Origin: Sphingomonas adhaesiva
Lineage (GTDB): Bacteria > Pseudomonadota > Alphaproteobacteria > Sphingomonadales > Sphingomonadaceae
Reading direction: 5' to 3'
Assembly (NCBI RefSeq): GCF_036946125.1
Contig: NZ_JAQIJT010000001.1
Location: forward strand, 768,501 to 832,500
DNA length: 64,000 nucleotides
Positions 1 to 8,836 of the stretch are shown in pieces. The stretch's first letter is position 1. Each line of letters begins with the position of its first letter. The notes beneath the pieces were generated by a model. The model was not told the origin of the DNA, did not search any database, and saw nothing but the letters and a program-made list of their open reading frames with translations. The position numbers and the translations under genes were made by a program.

Positions 1-339
1 CGGCAGAAGGCGGTGCTCGGCTGGCTGGCGGTCACCGCGCTGTTCGGTGCGGCGTTCCTCTGCATCGAGCTCTATGAATTCAACCACCTGATCCACGAGG
101 GCGCGGGGCCGACGCGCTCGGCGTTCCTGTCGTCCTTCTTCCTGCTGGTCGGCACGCACGGGCTGCACGTCACCTTCGGCATGATCTGGCTGGCGGTGCT
201 GATGGTGCAGGTGGTGCGCCGCGGGCTGATCGCGGACAACGTGCGCCGGCTGCAATGCCTGTCGATGTTCTGGCATTTCCTGGACGTCGTCTGGATCGGC
301 GTCTTCACCTTCGTCTATCTGCTGGGAGTGCTGCGGTGA
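1..339 (+). CDS. cyoC: Cytochrome bo3 ubiquinol oxidase subunit III, 3' part
   Basis: The frame is open from the first base and encodes the last 112 residues of a heme-copper oxidase subunit III. Three hydrophobic helices are visible. The segment FFLLVGTHGLHVTFG and the ending WHFLDVVWIGVFTFVYLLG are typical of CyoC. Subunit III is a membrane subunit of the proton-pumping quinol oxidase that passes electrons from ubiquinol to oxygen; it does not bind the metal centres. The 5' end lies outside the window, where cyoA and cyoB are expected. Its stop overlaps the GTG start of cyoD (GTGA), indicating translational coupling. Confidence 0.93.
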   Translation, partial: RQKAVLGWLAVTALFGAAFLCIELYEFNHLIHEGAGPTRSAFLSSFFLLVGTHGLHVTFGMIWLAVLMVQVVRRGLIADNVRRLQCLSMFWHFLDVVWIGVFTFVYLLGVLR

Positions 340-731
340 GCGCGCGCAACGATACGCCGTTCCACGGCGCCGACGATCATCAGCACGGGCATGACGCGCA
401 CGGCGGTGCCGCGCACGGCACGCGCCGGGGCTATGTCATCGGCTTCGTCCTGTCGGTGCTGCTGACGGCCCCGGCGTTCGCGCTGGTCATGACCGGGGTG
501 ATCGCCGATCCGCGCATCACCGCCGGGATCGTCACCGTGCTGGCGGCGGTGCAGATCGTCGTCCACATGGTCTACTTCCTCCACATGAACAGCAAGTCGG
601 AGAGCGGCTGGACGCTGATGGCGCTGATCTTCACCGCGATCATCGTGCTGATCGCGATCGCGGGATCGCTGTGGGTGATGTTCAACATGAACTTGAACAT
701 GATGCCGAAGGGAATGATGGACGCGATGTGA
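336..731 (+). CDS. cyoD: Cytochrome bo3 ubiquinol oxidase subunit IV
   Basis: A 131-residue protein starting at the GTG that overlaps the cyoC stop. The N-terminus is His-rich and cytoplasmic (about residues 8-25), followed by three transmembrane helices near residues 30-50, 58-80 and 90-112. The motif VHMVYFLHMN in the second helix is characteristic of CyoD/COX4-type subunits. CyoD assists assembly of the bo3 oxidase. Its stop overlaps the ATG of the SURF1 gene (ATGTGATG), continuing a tightly packed operon. A longer upstream start exists in frame but would run far into cyoC, so the GTG is preferred. Confidence 0.93.
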   Translation: MSARNDTPFHGADDHQHGHDAHGGAAHGTRRGYVIGFVLSVLLTAPAFALVMTGVIADPRITAGIVTVLAAVQIVVHMVYFLHMNSKSESGWTLMALIFTAIIVLIAIAGSLWVMFNMNLNMMPKGMMDAM

Positions 732-1417
732 TGCGCGCGCGCTGGCCCCTCGTCGCGCTCGCGGTGACGGCGGCGGTGCTGCTCGCGGGGCTGGGGGTGT
801 GGCAGGTCGAGCGTCGCGCGTGGAAGCTGGCGCTGATCGCGCGGGTGGAGGCGCGGCTGGCGGCCCCGCCGGTCGCCGCGCCCGGCACCGCGTCGGCCGA
901 TGACGCCTATACGCGGGTGCGCGCCACCGGGCGCTGGGTGCCGTGCCCGCCCGTCTATGTGCAGGCGGTGACCGATCTGGGCCCCGGCTTCTGGATCGTC
1001 GCCCCGCTCGCGACCGGGCGCGCGACGATCCTGGTCAACCGCGGCTTCGTGCCCGCGGGGATGCGCGTCCCTGCCGCCACCGGACCCGCGGCCGTCACCG
1101 GCCTGTTGCGCGTCAGCGAGCCCGGCGGCGCCTTCCTTCGCCGCAACGATCCGGCCGCCGACCGCTGGTTCTCGCGCGATGTCGCCGCGATCGCGGCGGC
1201 GCGGCGGCTCGGAGCCGTAGCACCCTATTTCATCGACGCCGATGCGCGCACGTCGCCCGCGTGGCCGCGCGGTGGGCTGACCGTGGTGCGTTTCCGCAAC
1301 AGCCACCTGGTCTATGCGCTGACATGGTTCGCGCTGTCGGCGATGACCGCGTGGTTCGCGTGGCGGCTGGCGCGGATGGGGCGGCTGGCGCGGATGGAGC
1401 GGGTGGCGCGCGGATGA
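731..1417 (+). CDS. SURF1 family oxidase assembly protein
   Basis: A 228-residue protein with the SURF1/Shy1 layout: an N-terminal membrane helix (about residues 5-22), a periplasmic domain, and a C-terminal helix (about 196-216). The motif GVWQVERRAWK after the first helix corresponds to the family's G-x-W-Q-x-x-R-x-x-W-K signature, and the helix-proximal RNSHLVYALTWF is the second hallmark. SURF1 proteins help insert heme into oxidase subunit I; next to cyo it probably serves the bo3 enzyme. Start and stop overlap both neighbours by a few bases, so it belongs to the cyo-regBA operon. Confidence 0.9.
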   Translation: MRARWPLVALAVTAAVLLAGLGVWQVERRAWKLALIARVEARLAAPPVAAPGTASADDAYTRVRATGRWVPCPPVYVQAVTDLGPGFWIVAPLATGRATILVNRGFVPAGMRVPAATGPAAVTGLLRVSEPGGAFLRRNDPAADRWFSRDVAAIAAARRLGAVAPYFIDADARTSPAWPRGGLTVVRFRNSHLVYALTWFALSAMTAWFAWRLARMGRLARMERVARG

Positions 1418-2694
1418 TGCCGCTGCGCGCCTCGCTGCCCGCGGGGGAGGGCAACGTCCGCCTGCTCGCGATCCTGCGCTGGCTCGCGGTCGGCGGGCAG
1501 CTGGCGACGATCCTGAGCGTCCATGTCGGGTTGGGCGTACGCCTGCCTCTGGCGCCGATGCTGGGCGCGCTGGGGGTGCTGGTCGCGCTCAACCTCGCGT
1601 TGCTCGCCTCGCCGTGGCTGGGCGCGCATGCCGGGCCGCGGCGGCTGTTCGCGATGCTGCTGGTCGACGTCGCCTGCCTGACGACGCAATTGTACCTGAG
1701 CGGGGGCGTCGCCAACCCGTTCGTCACGCTGTATCTGTTGCAGGTCGTGCTGGCGGCGGTGCTGCTGCCCGCCTGGGCCAGCTGGACGCTGGTCGCGATC
1801 ACGGTCGCGCTGTTCGCATGGCTGGCGATGTTCGCGCCGCCTTTCGCGCTGCCGCCGCAATGGGCCTCCACCCTGTCGGTGCCCTATGTCGCGGGCAGCT
1901 GGTTCAACTTCGCGCTCGCCGCATCGCTGCTGGTGCTGTTCGTCACCCGCATCGTCCGCAACCTGTCGCAGCACGACGCGCGCCTCGCCGCGCTGCGCCA
2001 GCGCGCGGCGGAGGAGGAGCATATCGTTCGCATGGGGCTGCTCGCCAGCGGCGCGGCGCACGAACTGGGCACCCCGCTCAGCTCGATCGCGGTGATGCTG
2101 GGCGACTGGCGGCACGAGCCCGCGATCGCCGCCAATCCCGCGCTGGTCGCCGATCTGGCCGACATGGCGGCCGAGGTCGCGCGCTGCAAGGACATCCTGT
2201 CGCAGGTGCTGCTCGCCTCGGGCGAGGTGCGCGGCGACGCGCCGGTGCGCGCCACGCTGCGCCATTTCCTGTCCGGACTGGTCGCCGACTGGCGCAACCC
2301 GGGGGTGGAGGCGGTGTACGAGCATCTGATGTCGGGCGATCCGCGCATCGTCGCCGATCGCGCGCTGGCGCAGACGATCACCAACCTGCTCGACAATGCC
2401 GCGGAGGCGGGCGCGACGCGGATCGCGCTGTGCGCGGCGCTGGACGGCGACCGGCTGATCCTGTCGGTGCGCGACGACGGGCGCGGCTTCGCACCCGACA
2501 TCCTAGAGGGCATCGGCAGGCCCTATGTCAGCACGAAGGCGCGCCGCGGTGCCGGGCTGGGGCTGTTCCTGGCGACCAACGTCCTGCGCACGCTGGGCGG
2601 CACCGTCGCCGCGCGCAACCGCGCCACCGGCGGCGGCGAGGTGGTGCTGGCGCTGCCGCTCGCCGCGGTCGCGGTGCCGGGGGAGGGCGCATGA
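1414..2694 (+). CDS. regB: RegB/PrrB/ActS-type redox sensor histidine kinase
   Basis: A 426-residue membrane kinase. About six transmembrane helices occupy residues 15-180 and contain GGVANPF (97-103), the conserved GGxxNPF ubiquinone-sensing motif of the RegB family. The phosphoacceptor box AAHELGTPLSS places the histidine at 216, and Cys258 (VARCKDIL) lies where RegB proteins carry their redox-active cysteine. The ATPase domain has an N box (NLLDNAAEAG) and a G box (GAGLGLFLA). In related bacteria RegB senses quinone redox state and controls respiratory and other redox genes. The start overlaps the SURF1 stop (ATGA), tying the sensor to the oxidase it probably regulates. Its own stop overlaps regA. 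Confidence 0.92.
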   Translation: MMPLRASLPAGEGNVRLLAILRWLAVGGQLATILSVHVGLGVRLPLAPMLGALGVLVALNLALLASPWLGAHAGPRRLFAMLLVDVACLTTQLYLSGGVANPFVTLYLLQVVLAAVLLPAWASWTLVAITVALFAWLAMFAPPFALPPQWASTLSVPYVAGSWFNFALAASLLVLFVTRIVRNLSQHDARLAALRQRAAEEEHIVRMGLLASGAAHELGTPLSSIAVMLGDWRHEPAIAANPALVADLADMAAEVARCKDILSQVLLASGEVRGDAPVRATLRHFLSGLVADWRNPGVEAVYEHLMSGDPRIVADRALAQTITNLLDNAAEAGATRIALCAALDGDRLILSVRDDGRGFAPDILEGIGRPYVSTKARRGAGLGLFLATNVLRTLGGTVAARNRATGGGEVVLALPLAAVAVPGEGA

Positions 2695-3224
2695 CCGCGG
2701 CGCGACGCCTCATCGTCATCGAGGACGACGCGGTCTTCGCGCGCACGCTGGCGCGATCGTTCGAGCGGCGCGGCTATGACGTCGTCGCGATCCCCGGCCC
2801 GGCGGCGCTGGACGAGACGCTGGCCGCGCTGCGTCCCGATCATGCGGTGGTCGACCTCCGGCTCGGCAACGCCTCCGGCCTGACCTGCGTCGAGCGGCTC
2901 CACGCCTTCGACCCCGCGATGCGGATCGTCGTGCTCACCGGCTTCGCCAGCATCGCCACCGCGGTGGAGGCGGTGAAGCTGGGCGCGACCAACTACCTCA
3001 GCAAGCCCGCCAATTCCGACGATATCGAGGCCGCGTTCCAGGCGACGACGGAGGGCGACGCCAGCGTCGACGTGGTCGCCGCCCCCACCTCGCTGCGCAC
3101 GCTGGAGATGGAGCATATCCACCAGACGCTGGCCGACTGCGACTTCAACGTGTCCGAGGCCGCGCGCCGGCTGGGAATGCACCGCCGCACGCTGGCGCGC
3201 AAACTGGGCAAGCGGCACCTGTGA
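2691..3224 (+). CDS. regA: RegA/PrrA/ActR-type response regulator
   Basis: A 177-residue regulator: a receiver domain at about 1-115 with acidic residues E11, D12 and D13, phosphoacceptor Asp55 and Lys102, then a short linker and a Fis-type helix-turn-helix (about 140-177, NVSEAARRLGMHRRTLARKL). This matches RegA/PrrA/ActR, including the nearly invariant DNA-binding helix. It is the cognate partner of the kinase it overlaps by four bases, and would regulate respiratory and other redox genes, possibly including the upstream cyo genes. No membrane or extra domains are seen. Confidence 0.92.
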   Translation: MTAARRLIVIEDDAVFARTLARSFERRGYDVVAIPGPAALDETLAALRPDHAVVDLRLGNASGLTCVERLHAFDPAMRIVVLTGFASIATAVEAVKLGATNYLSKPANSDDIEAAFQATTEGDASVDVVAAPTSLRTLEMEHIHQTLADCDFNVSEAARRLGMHRRTLARKLGKRHL

Positions 3225-3375
3225 TAAGCCCTTTCTCACTAACACAGGCTAGCGTCGCGTCCCATCTTGCGACATCATGCGGCTCCAAGCGTTGATGCGG
3301 CGACCGGGCGTTTACTGGTCGTCAACGCGCTCGGGAGTAGACGAGTGATGTAAGGGCACGCAGAAGGACCGTCTC

Positions 3376-3852
3376 ATGGCATTGGTAGCCACTCTCTACA
3401 GCGACGATGTCCGTGGGTCGGAGCGCCGTCAGGTGGAGCTGGACGGCACGTTGCGCGGCCCCGCGCACACGCCGCACGACGTTCTGGTCAGCGAACTGTC
3501 CTCCACCGGATTTCGCGTTCCCGCCACCGGCGCGCTGGCGGTCGGCTCGCGCATCACCCTGGGGCTCAGCGGCGTCGGCGCACGCGCGGCGCGGATCGTC
3601 CGCCTGGCCGGCGACGAGCAGTTCGGCTGCGAATTCATTTCGCCGCTGTCCCCCGGCGAGCTGGCGGCCGCGCTGGAGGCGCCTCCGGCAGAGCTGATCC
3701 GCTTTCCGCAGACCGCGATGGTCGCCCCGGCCGACGTCATGCCGGAGCCCGACGTCGGGCAATTCCCCGGTCCGGTGCGGCTCGCCATCCTGATGGGCGG
3801 CGGACTGGCGGCCTGGGGCATCACGATCGCGGCGGCGGTGGCGCTGTTCTGA
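3376..3852 (+). CDS. PilZ-domain protein with C-terminal membrane helix
   Basis: A 158-residue protein with a single PilZ domain (about residues 12-105) and a hydrophobic helix at the C-terminus (about 136-157, LAILMGGGLAAWGITIAAAV), suggesting a membrane-anchored cyclic-di-GMP effector. An arginine motif RGSERR precedes the barrel, matching RxxxR. The second binding motif reads ELSSTG, with Glu where the family has Asp or Asn, so binding may be weakened. AGAAGGA upstream of the ATG supports the start. It is preceded by about 150 bp of non-coding DNA and is probably monocistronic. Its target is unknown. Confidence 0.8.
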   Translation: MALVATLYSDDVRGSERRQVELDGTLRGPAHTPHDVLVSELSSTGFRVPATGALAVGSRITLGLSGVGARAARIVRLAGDEQFGCEFISPLSPGELAAALEAPPAELIRFPQTAMVAPADVMPEPDVGQFPGPVRLAILMGGGLAAWGITIAAAVALF

Positions 3853-3952
3853 CCCGCGAGGCGGGTTCGACAGGCGCAGGATGACGGGCCGGAAACGGTG
3901 ATGCCGCCGGAACCGCCGTGCGGCTCGTCCGATCTGCGCGGCCCTCCGGGCG

Positions 3953-6900
3953 TCAGGCCGCGCCGGTCAGCATCCGCGCGACCTGCGCGGTAAAGGCGTC
4001 GATCGCGAACGGCTTCGTCGTCAATTCCATGCCGTCGTCCAGAAAGCCGGAGCGCAGCCGTGCCTGCTCGGCATAGCCGGTGACGAACAATACCTTCAGT
4101 TCCGGCATCGCCGCGCGCGCGTGATGCGCGACCGCGCGTCCGCTCACCCCCGGCAGCCCGACATCGCTGACCAGCAGGGACAGGTCGGGCCGCGCGTCCA
4201 GCAGCGCGATGGCATCATGCCCGTTCGCGGCCTCGATCACGCGGCATCCCAACCCTTCGAGCAGTTCGACGATCAGCATCCGCACCGCGGGCTGGTCCTC
4301 GACCACCATCACCAGCGGCTCGCCCACGATCCGCTCCGGCGGGGCCGGCGGGGCCGGCGGGGGCGGGGCCGGCGGCTCGTCCGTCGCATCGTCCGTCGCG
4401 CGTCGCAGGTAGAGGGTGACGACCGTGCCGGCGCCCGGTCGCGAGGCGATCCGCGCGCGCCCGCCGGTCTGGTGCATGAAGCCATAGATCATCGACAGAC
4501 CCAGCCCGGTGCCCTGACCGATCGGCTTGGTGGTGAAGAACGGCTCGAACGCCTTGGCGATGGTCTCGGGCGACATGCCCGCGCCTGTATCGCCGACGCT
4601 CAGCGCGACATAGTCGCCCGGCTCCAGCGCGTCCGGCGCCGCTGCCTCGTGCCGGGCGACGTGGTGGATCGCGGTGGCGATCGTCAGCCGTCCCCCCTGC
4701 GGCATCGCATCGCGCGCATTGATCGCCAGGTTCAGCAGCGCGCTTTCCAGCTGGTTGGCATCGGTCGAGGCGGCGCCGGCGTCCACGGCCAGGTCCAGCT
4801 CCAGCTCGATCGCCTCGCCCAGCGTACGGCGCAGCAGGTCCTCCAGCGACACGACGGCGCGGTTCACGTCGACGACGCGCACATCGAGCGACTGCCGCCG
4901 CGAAAACGCCAGCAACCGCTGCGTCAGCCCGGCGGCGCGCTGCGCGGAACCGGCCGCCGCATCGATATAGCGGTCGACGCGCTCCAGCCGCCCGTCGCCG
5001 ATGAAGCGCCGCACCAGCTCCAGGCTGCCGATCACGCCGGTCAGCAGATTGTTGAAATCGTGCGCGATCCCGCCCGTCAGCTGCCCCACCGCCTCCATCT
5101 TCTGGCTCTGGCGCAGCTGGTCCTCGGCCTGCGCCAGCGCGCTGCGCTGGCGGTGCTCGACGGTCACGTCGCGCAGCACGGCATAGGTCATCCCGTCGCG
5201 CGGCACCGCATGCCAGGCCAGCCGGCGATAGTCGCCATCGCGCCGCCGGTACCGCACCTGCAACCCGGTCACGCGCTCGCCGCGCGCCAGCATCGCCAGC
5301 GCATCGGCGACCGCGGGCCGATCCTCGGCGTGGACGTGATCGGCGACGCGGCGGCCGGTCAGCTCGTCCAGCGTCCAGCCCAACGTGTCCTGCCACGCCG
5401 GGTTCAACTCCACGTAGCGGCCGTCCGCGTCGATGACGCACAGCAGGTCGGGGGTCGCCTGCCAGATCTGGTCGCGCTCGCGGGTGCGCTCCGCTACCGT
5501 CTCCTGCAGCGCGCGTTCGAAGTCCTTGCGATCGGTCTGGTCCAGCATCGCGCCGATCATCCGCAGCGCCCGCCCCGCGGCATCGCGGATCACATAGCCG
5601 CGGTCGCGCACATCGGCGTAGCTGCCGTCGGCCCGGCGGAAGCGATATTCGCCCGACCACGCGCTGGCGCTGCCGTCGATCACCGCATGGATGCTGTGGT
5701 CGATCCGCGCGCGGTCGTCGGGGTGGATATGGTCGAGCCACCATTGCCCGCTGCCCTCCGCCCCGGCGCGGTCGTGGCCGTAGGCGGAGGTCAGCGCCTC
5801 GTTCCACTGCACCTGGTCGCGCACCAGATCCCAGTCCCAGATCGCGTCGTTGGTCGCGCGATTGGCCAGCCGCAGCCGCTCCTCGGTCTCGCGCAGCGCC
5901 GCCTCCGCGCGGCGCTCCGCGGTGACGTCCTGCACCGTGCCGATCAGGCGGACGGGCATGTCGCCCTCGAACATCACGATGCCGCGCGCGCGGACGTGGC
6001 GCTCGATGCCGTCGGTCAGCCCGATGGTGCGATAGCCGTGATCGAACAGCCGCGATCCGACCGGGTCCAGCGCCGCCTGGACCGCGGCGACCGCCCCCTC
6101 GCGATCGTCGGGATGGAGCGCCGCGACGAACGCGCCCTCGTACGTGACGGGGGCGCCCGGCGGCAGCCCGAACAGCTCGCGGCAGCGATCGTCCCATTCC
6201 AGCCGGTCCTGATGCGGCGCATAGTCGAACTGTCCCAGCCGCGCCGCGCGCGTGGCCAGCTCCAGCCGCTCGCGGTGCGCCGCCAGCGATGCGCGCGCGT
6301 CGTGCTCGCGCGTCACGTCCTGCGCAAAGCCGAACCACTCGACCAGCGTGCCGTCGCGGTCCAGCATCGGGACCGCGCGCGACCGCGCCCAGCCGATCGA
6401 CCCGTCGGCGCGGCGGACGCGATGCTCCATCTCCAGCGCGCGTCGTTCGCGCAGCGCGTCGGCGGCCTGTGCCATCACCGCGTCGCGCTCGGACGGCAGC
6501 AGGTAGCGCTCGGTCCAGTCGGTCGACGGCGACAGCGTGTCCGCCAGCAGCCCGCGCCCCTCCAGCATCCGCAGCTCGCGCCAGTCGGGGCTCATGCGAT
6601 AGATGATGTCCGCGCCGGTCGCCGCCAGCGCGCGGAACCGCGCCTCGCTGTCGCGCAGCCGCTCGGTCTCGCGCTCCAGCTGCTGCGTGAGGCGAACCCG
6701 CCCGGTCACCTCGGTCACGCAGTCGAGGAAGCCGACCACCGCGCCCTGCTCGTCGTGCAGCGGGCTGAAGCCGAAGCTCCACCACGTATCCTCGCGCCCG
6801 TCGTCGCGACGCGTACGGAACGGCACGTCCTCCAGCAGCATCGCGCGCCCCGCCAGCGCTTCGGCGATGAGCGGGGAGAACGACGCCCACACGTCGTCCC

Positions 6901-7183
6901 ACACCTCGCGCACCGGGCGGCCGATCGTATCGGGGCGCCGGCCCTCGATGATCGCGGCATAGGCGTCGTTGTAGAGGAAGGTGAGCTCGGGCCCCCAGCC
7001 GATGCACATCGCGATGCGCGACGACAGCATCATGTCGACGATCGCGCGCAGCGACGCCGGCCAGACGGCCATCGCGCCCAGCGGCGTGCGCGACCAGTCG
7101 AACGCCGCGATCGCCGCCCGCATCGTCGGGCGCGGCGAGGCGCCGCCCGTCGCAATAGATTCGCTGTCCGACCCCGGCGCCAT
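3953..7183 (-). CDS. Multi-PAS hybrid sensor histidine kinase with receiver domain
   Basis: A large soluble kinase of 1076 residues with no transmembrane segment. In order it carries about five PAS/PAC modules (residues about 25-690, each ending in a PAC-like G-x-x-x-D-x-T motif), a HisKA box with GGIAHDFNNLL (His near 708), a HATPase_c domain (GTGLGLSMIYGF), a Pro-rich linker near 935-950, and a C-terminal receiver (Asp near 1008 in LVSDVGLPG). No LOV cysteine motif was seen, so the signals are unknown; internal redox or ligand sensing is likely. It is a self-contained hybrid kinase that would pass phosphate to its own receiver or to a distant partner. It is divergently transcribed from the peptidase gene. 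Confidence 0.9.
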   Translation of the reverse strand: MAPGSDSESIATGGASPRPTMRAAIAAFDWSRTPLGAMAVWPASLRAIVDMMLSSRIAMCIGWGPELTFLYNDAYAAIIEGRRPDTIGRPVREVWDDVWASFSPLIAEALAGRAMLLEDVPFRTRRDDGREDTWWSFGFSPLHDEQGAVVGFLDCVTEVTGRVRLTQQLERETERLRDSEARFRALAATGADIIYRMSPDWRELRMLEGRGLLADTLSPSTDWTERYLLPSERDAVMAQAADALRERRALEMEHRVRRADGSIGWARSRAVPMLDRDGTLVEWFGFAQDVTREHDARASLAAHRERLELATRAARLGQFDYAPHQDRLEWDDRCRELFGLPPGAPVTYEGAFVAALHPDDREGAVAAVQAALDPVGSRLFDHGYRTIGLTDGIERHVRARGIVMFEGDMPVRLIGTVQDVTAERRAEAALRETEERLRLANRATNDAIWDWDLVRDQVQWNEALTSAYGHDRAGAEGSGQWWLDHIHPDDRARIDHSIHAVIDGSASAWSGEYRFRRADGSYADVRDRGYVIRDAAGRALRMIGAMLDQTDRKDFERALQETVAERTRERDQIWQATPDLLCVIDADGRYVELNPAWQDTLGWTLDELTGRRVADHVHAEDRPAVADALAMLARGERVTGLQVRYRRRDGDYRRLAWHAVPRDGMTYAVLRDVTVEHRQRSALAQAEDQLRQSQKMEAVGQLTGGIAHDFNNLLTGVIGSLELVRRFIGDGRLERVDRYIDAAAGSAQRAAGLTQRLLAFSRRQSLDVRVVDVNRAVVSLEDLLRRTLGEAIELELDLAVDAGAASTDANQLESALLNLAINARDAMPQGGRLTIATAIHHVARHEAAAPDALEPGDYVALSVGDTGAGMSPETIAKAFEPFFTTKPIGQGTGLGLSMIYGFMHQTGGRARIASRPGAGTVVTLYLRRATDDATDEPPAPPPPAPPAPPERIVGEPLVMVVEDQPAVRMLIVELLEGLGCRVIEAANGHDAIALLDARPDLSLLVSDVGLPGVSGRAVAHHARAAMPELKVLFVTGYAEQARLRSGFLDDGMELTTKPFAIDAFTAQVARMLTGAA

Positions 7184-7318
7184 GCGCGGATCATATCGCC
7201 TGAGTCATAACAAGCTACTCGAATCGGACCTTTTGTACGCTTGTCTTCGCCGGGACCGGCGATACGCTGACGCGGAACGACGATGACGAGCGTCGGGACG
7301 GATTTCGGGGGCGCGGCG

Positions 7319-8740
7319 ATGCGATACGGGACGACGATGATGATGGTGATGATGGCGGCGGCAGCCGGGGCGGTCGCCGCCCCGGCGTCCGCCGCCCCGG
7401 GTGCCGCCCCGCGCGCCGGCGGCGATGCCGCGGCGCAGGCGCAGGCGCTGGACATCGCCCGCCGCGCGATCGCGTTCCGCAGCGTGGCCGGGCCGGGCAA
7501 CCAGACGCCTCAGCTGGCCGCCTATCTGAAGTCGGTGCTGGTCGCGGGCGGGTTCGCCGCGGACGAGGTGACGGTCACCCCGCTCGACGACACCGCCTAT
7601 CTGGTCGCGCGCTGGCCGGGCAGCGATCGCACGGCCAAGCCGCTGGTCGTGTCCGGCCATATCGACGTGGTCGAGGCCAAGCCCGCCGACTGGCAGCGCG
7701 ATCCCTTCACCCCGGTGGTGGAGAACGGCTATCTCTACGGTCGCGGCGCCACCGACATGAAGCTGGACGCCGCGGTCGCGATGGCGGCGCTGATCGCGAT
7801 GAAGCGCGACGGCTACCGCCCGCGTCGCGACATCGTGCTGGAATTCTCCGGCGACGAGGAAACGCGCATGAAGACCAGCGCGATCATCGCCGAGCAGCTG
7901 AAGAACGCCGAGATGGTCATCAACATCGATGGCGGCGGCGGTCGCTTCGGCGAGGACGGCAAGCCGCAATTCTTCACCTGGAACGGCGCGGAGAAGACCT
8001 ATGCCGATTTCGAGCTGACCGTCACCAACCCCGGCGGCCATTCGTCCGCGCCGCGCCCGCTCAACGCGATCAACCAGCTGTCCGCCGCGCTGGTGCGCAT
8101 CGGCGACTATCGCTTCACCCCGCAGCTGTCGGACCTGACCCGGACGTTCTTCCTGGAAGCCGCCAAGCAGAAGACGGGCGAGCTGGCCGCGGCGATGCGC
8201 GCCTTCGCCGCCGATCCGACCGATCGCAAGGCGATCGCGACGCTGGCCGCGGACCCCGCCTATGTCGGGCAGATCGGCACCACCTGCGTCGCGACGATGG
8301 TGTCGGGCGGCCATGCGATCAACGCCCTGCCGCAGCGCGCGACCGCCAACATCAACTGCCGCATCTTCCCCGGCGTGAAGCCCGCGGACGTCATGGCGAC
8401 CCTACGCCAGGTCGCCGCCGATCCAGCGGTGACGATCCGCGACGTGACGGAAGGGTCGGTCGCCAACGACGCCTCGCCGATGCGCCCCGATTTCGTCGCC
8501 GCGGTGACGAAGGCGATGGCGAAGACGCGCCCCGGCGTTCCCGTCTTCCCCAGCATGTCCGCGGGCGCCAGCGACAGCATGTGGTTCCGCTACCACCATG
8601 TGCCCAGCTACGGCGCCAGCCCGACCTTCATCAAGGAATCGGACGATTTCAGCCACGGCCTGAACGAGCGGACGCCGATCGAGAACATCGCGCCGGGCAT
8701 CGCCTACTATCGCTCGCTGTTCACCGATCTGTCAAAATAA
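7319..8740 (+). CDS. Exported M20-family metallopeptidase
   Basis: A 473-residue protein starting at the ATG before a clear signal peptide (MRYGTTMMMVMM, cleavage near residue 25). An in-frame ATG 36 bases upstream would give a poorer signal peptide. The M20 zinc motifs are present: SGHIDVV (His114, Asp116), GRGATDMK (Asp146) and SGDEE (Glu180/181). A dimerisation domain containing GGHSSAP follows, with conserved histidine motifs near the C-terminus (FSHGLNER). It most resembles the exported carboxypeptidase/dipeptidase branch of M20. It probably trims peptides in the periplasm. The exact substrate cannot be read from the sequence. Confidence 0.88.
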   Translation: MRYGTTMMMVMMAAAAGAVAAPASAAPGAAPRAGGDAAAQAQALDIARRAIAFRSVAGPGNQTPQLAAYLKSVLVAGGFAADEVTVTPLDDTAYLVARWPGSDRTAKPLVVSGHIDVVEAKPADWQRDPFTPVVENGYLYGRGATDMKLDAAVAMAALIAMKRDGYRPRRDIVLEFSGDEETRMKTSAIIAEQLKNAEMVINIDGGGGRFGEDGKPQFFTWNGAEKTYADFELTVTNPGGHSSAPRPLNAINQLSAALVRIGDYRFTPQLSDLTRTFFLEAAKQKTGELAAAMRAFAADPTDRKAIATLAADPAYVGQIGTTCVATMVSGGHAINALPQRATANINCRIFPGVKPADVMATLRQVAADPAVTIRDVTEGSVANDASPMRPDFVAAVTKAMAKTRPGVPVFPSMSAGASDSMWFRYHHVPSYGASPTFIKESDDFSHGLNERTPIENIAPGIAYYRSLFTDLSK

Positions 8741-8775
8741 CGTATTGATCCCCATCAGCTTTCTGGAGAAAGCCG

Positions 8776-8801
8776 GGAACCGACGATCGACCCCTCCGGT
8801 T
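8776..8801 (+). promoter_or_regulatory. Candidate EcfG-type (general stress sigma) promoter
   Basis: GGAAC at 8776-8780, a 17-base spacer, then GGTT at 8798-8801. This is close to the alphaproteobacterial EcfG consensus GGAAC-N16/17-cGTT. It lies 36 bases before the DUF4142 gene, a family often in the stress regulon. Motif match only. Confidence 0.45.
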
Positions 8802-8836
8802 CAGCGCGCACCATCGCTGCACAGGAGGGATGATCC

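Noticed and set aside
4121..7210. Plus-strand open frame of about 1000 codons antisense to the hybrid kinase
   Set aside because: The sequence is low-complexity His/Arg/Gln-rich shadow coding; the kinase on the other strand has intact HisKA, HATPase and receiver motifs.
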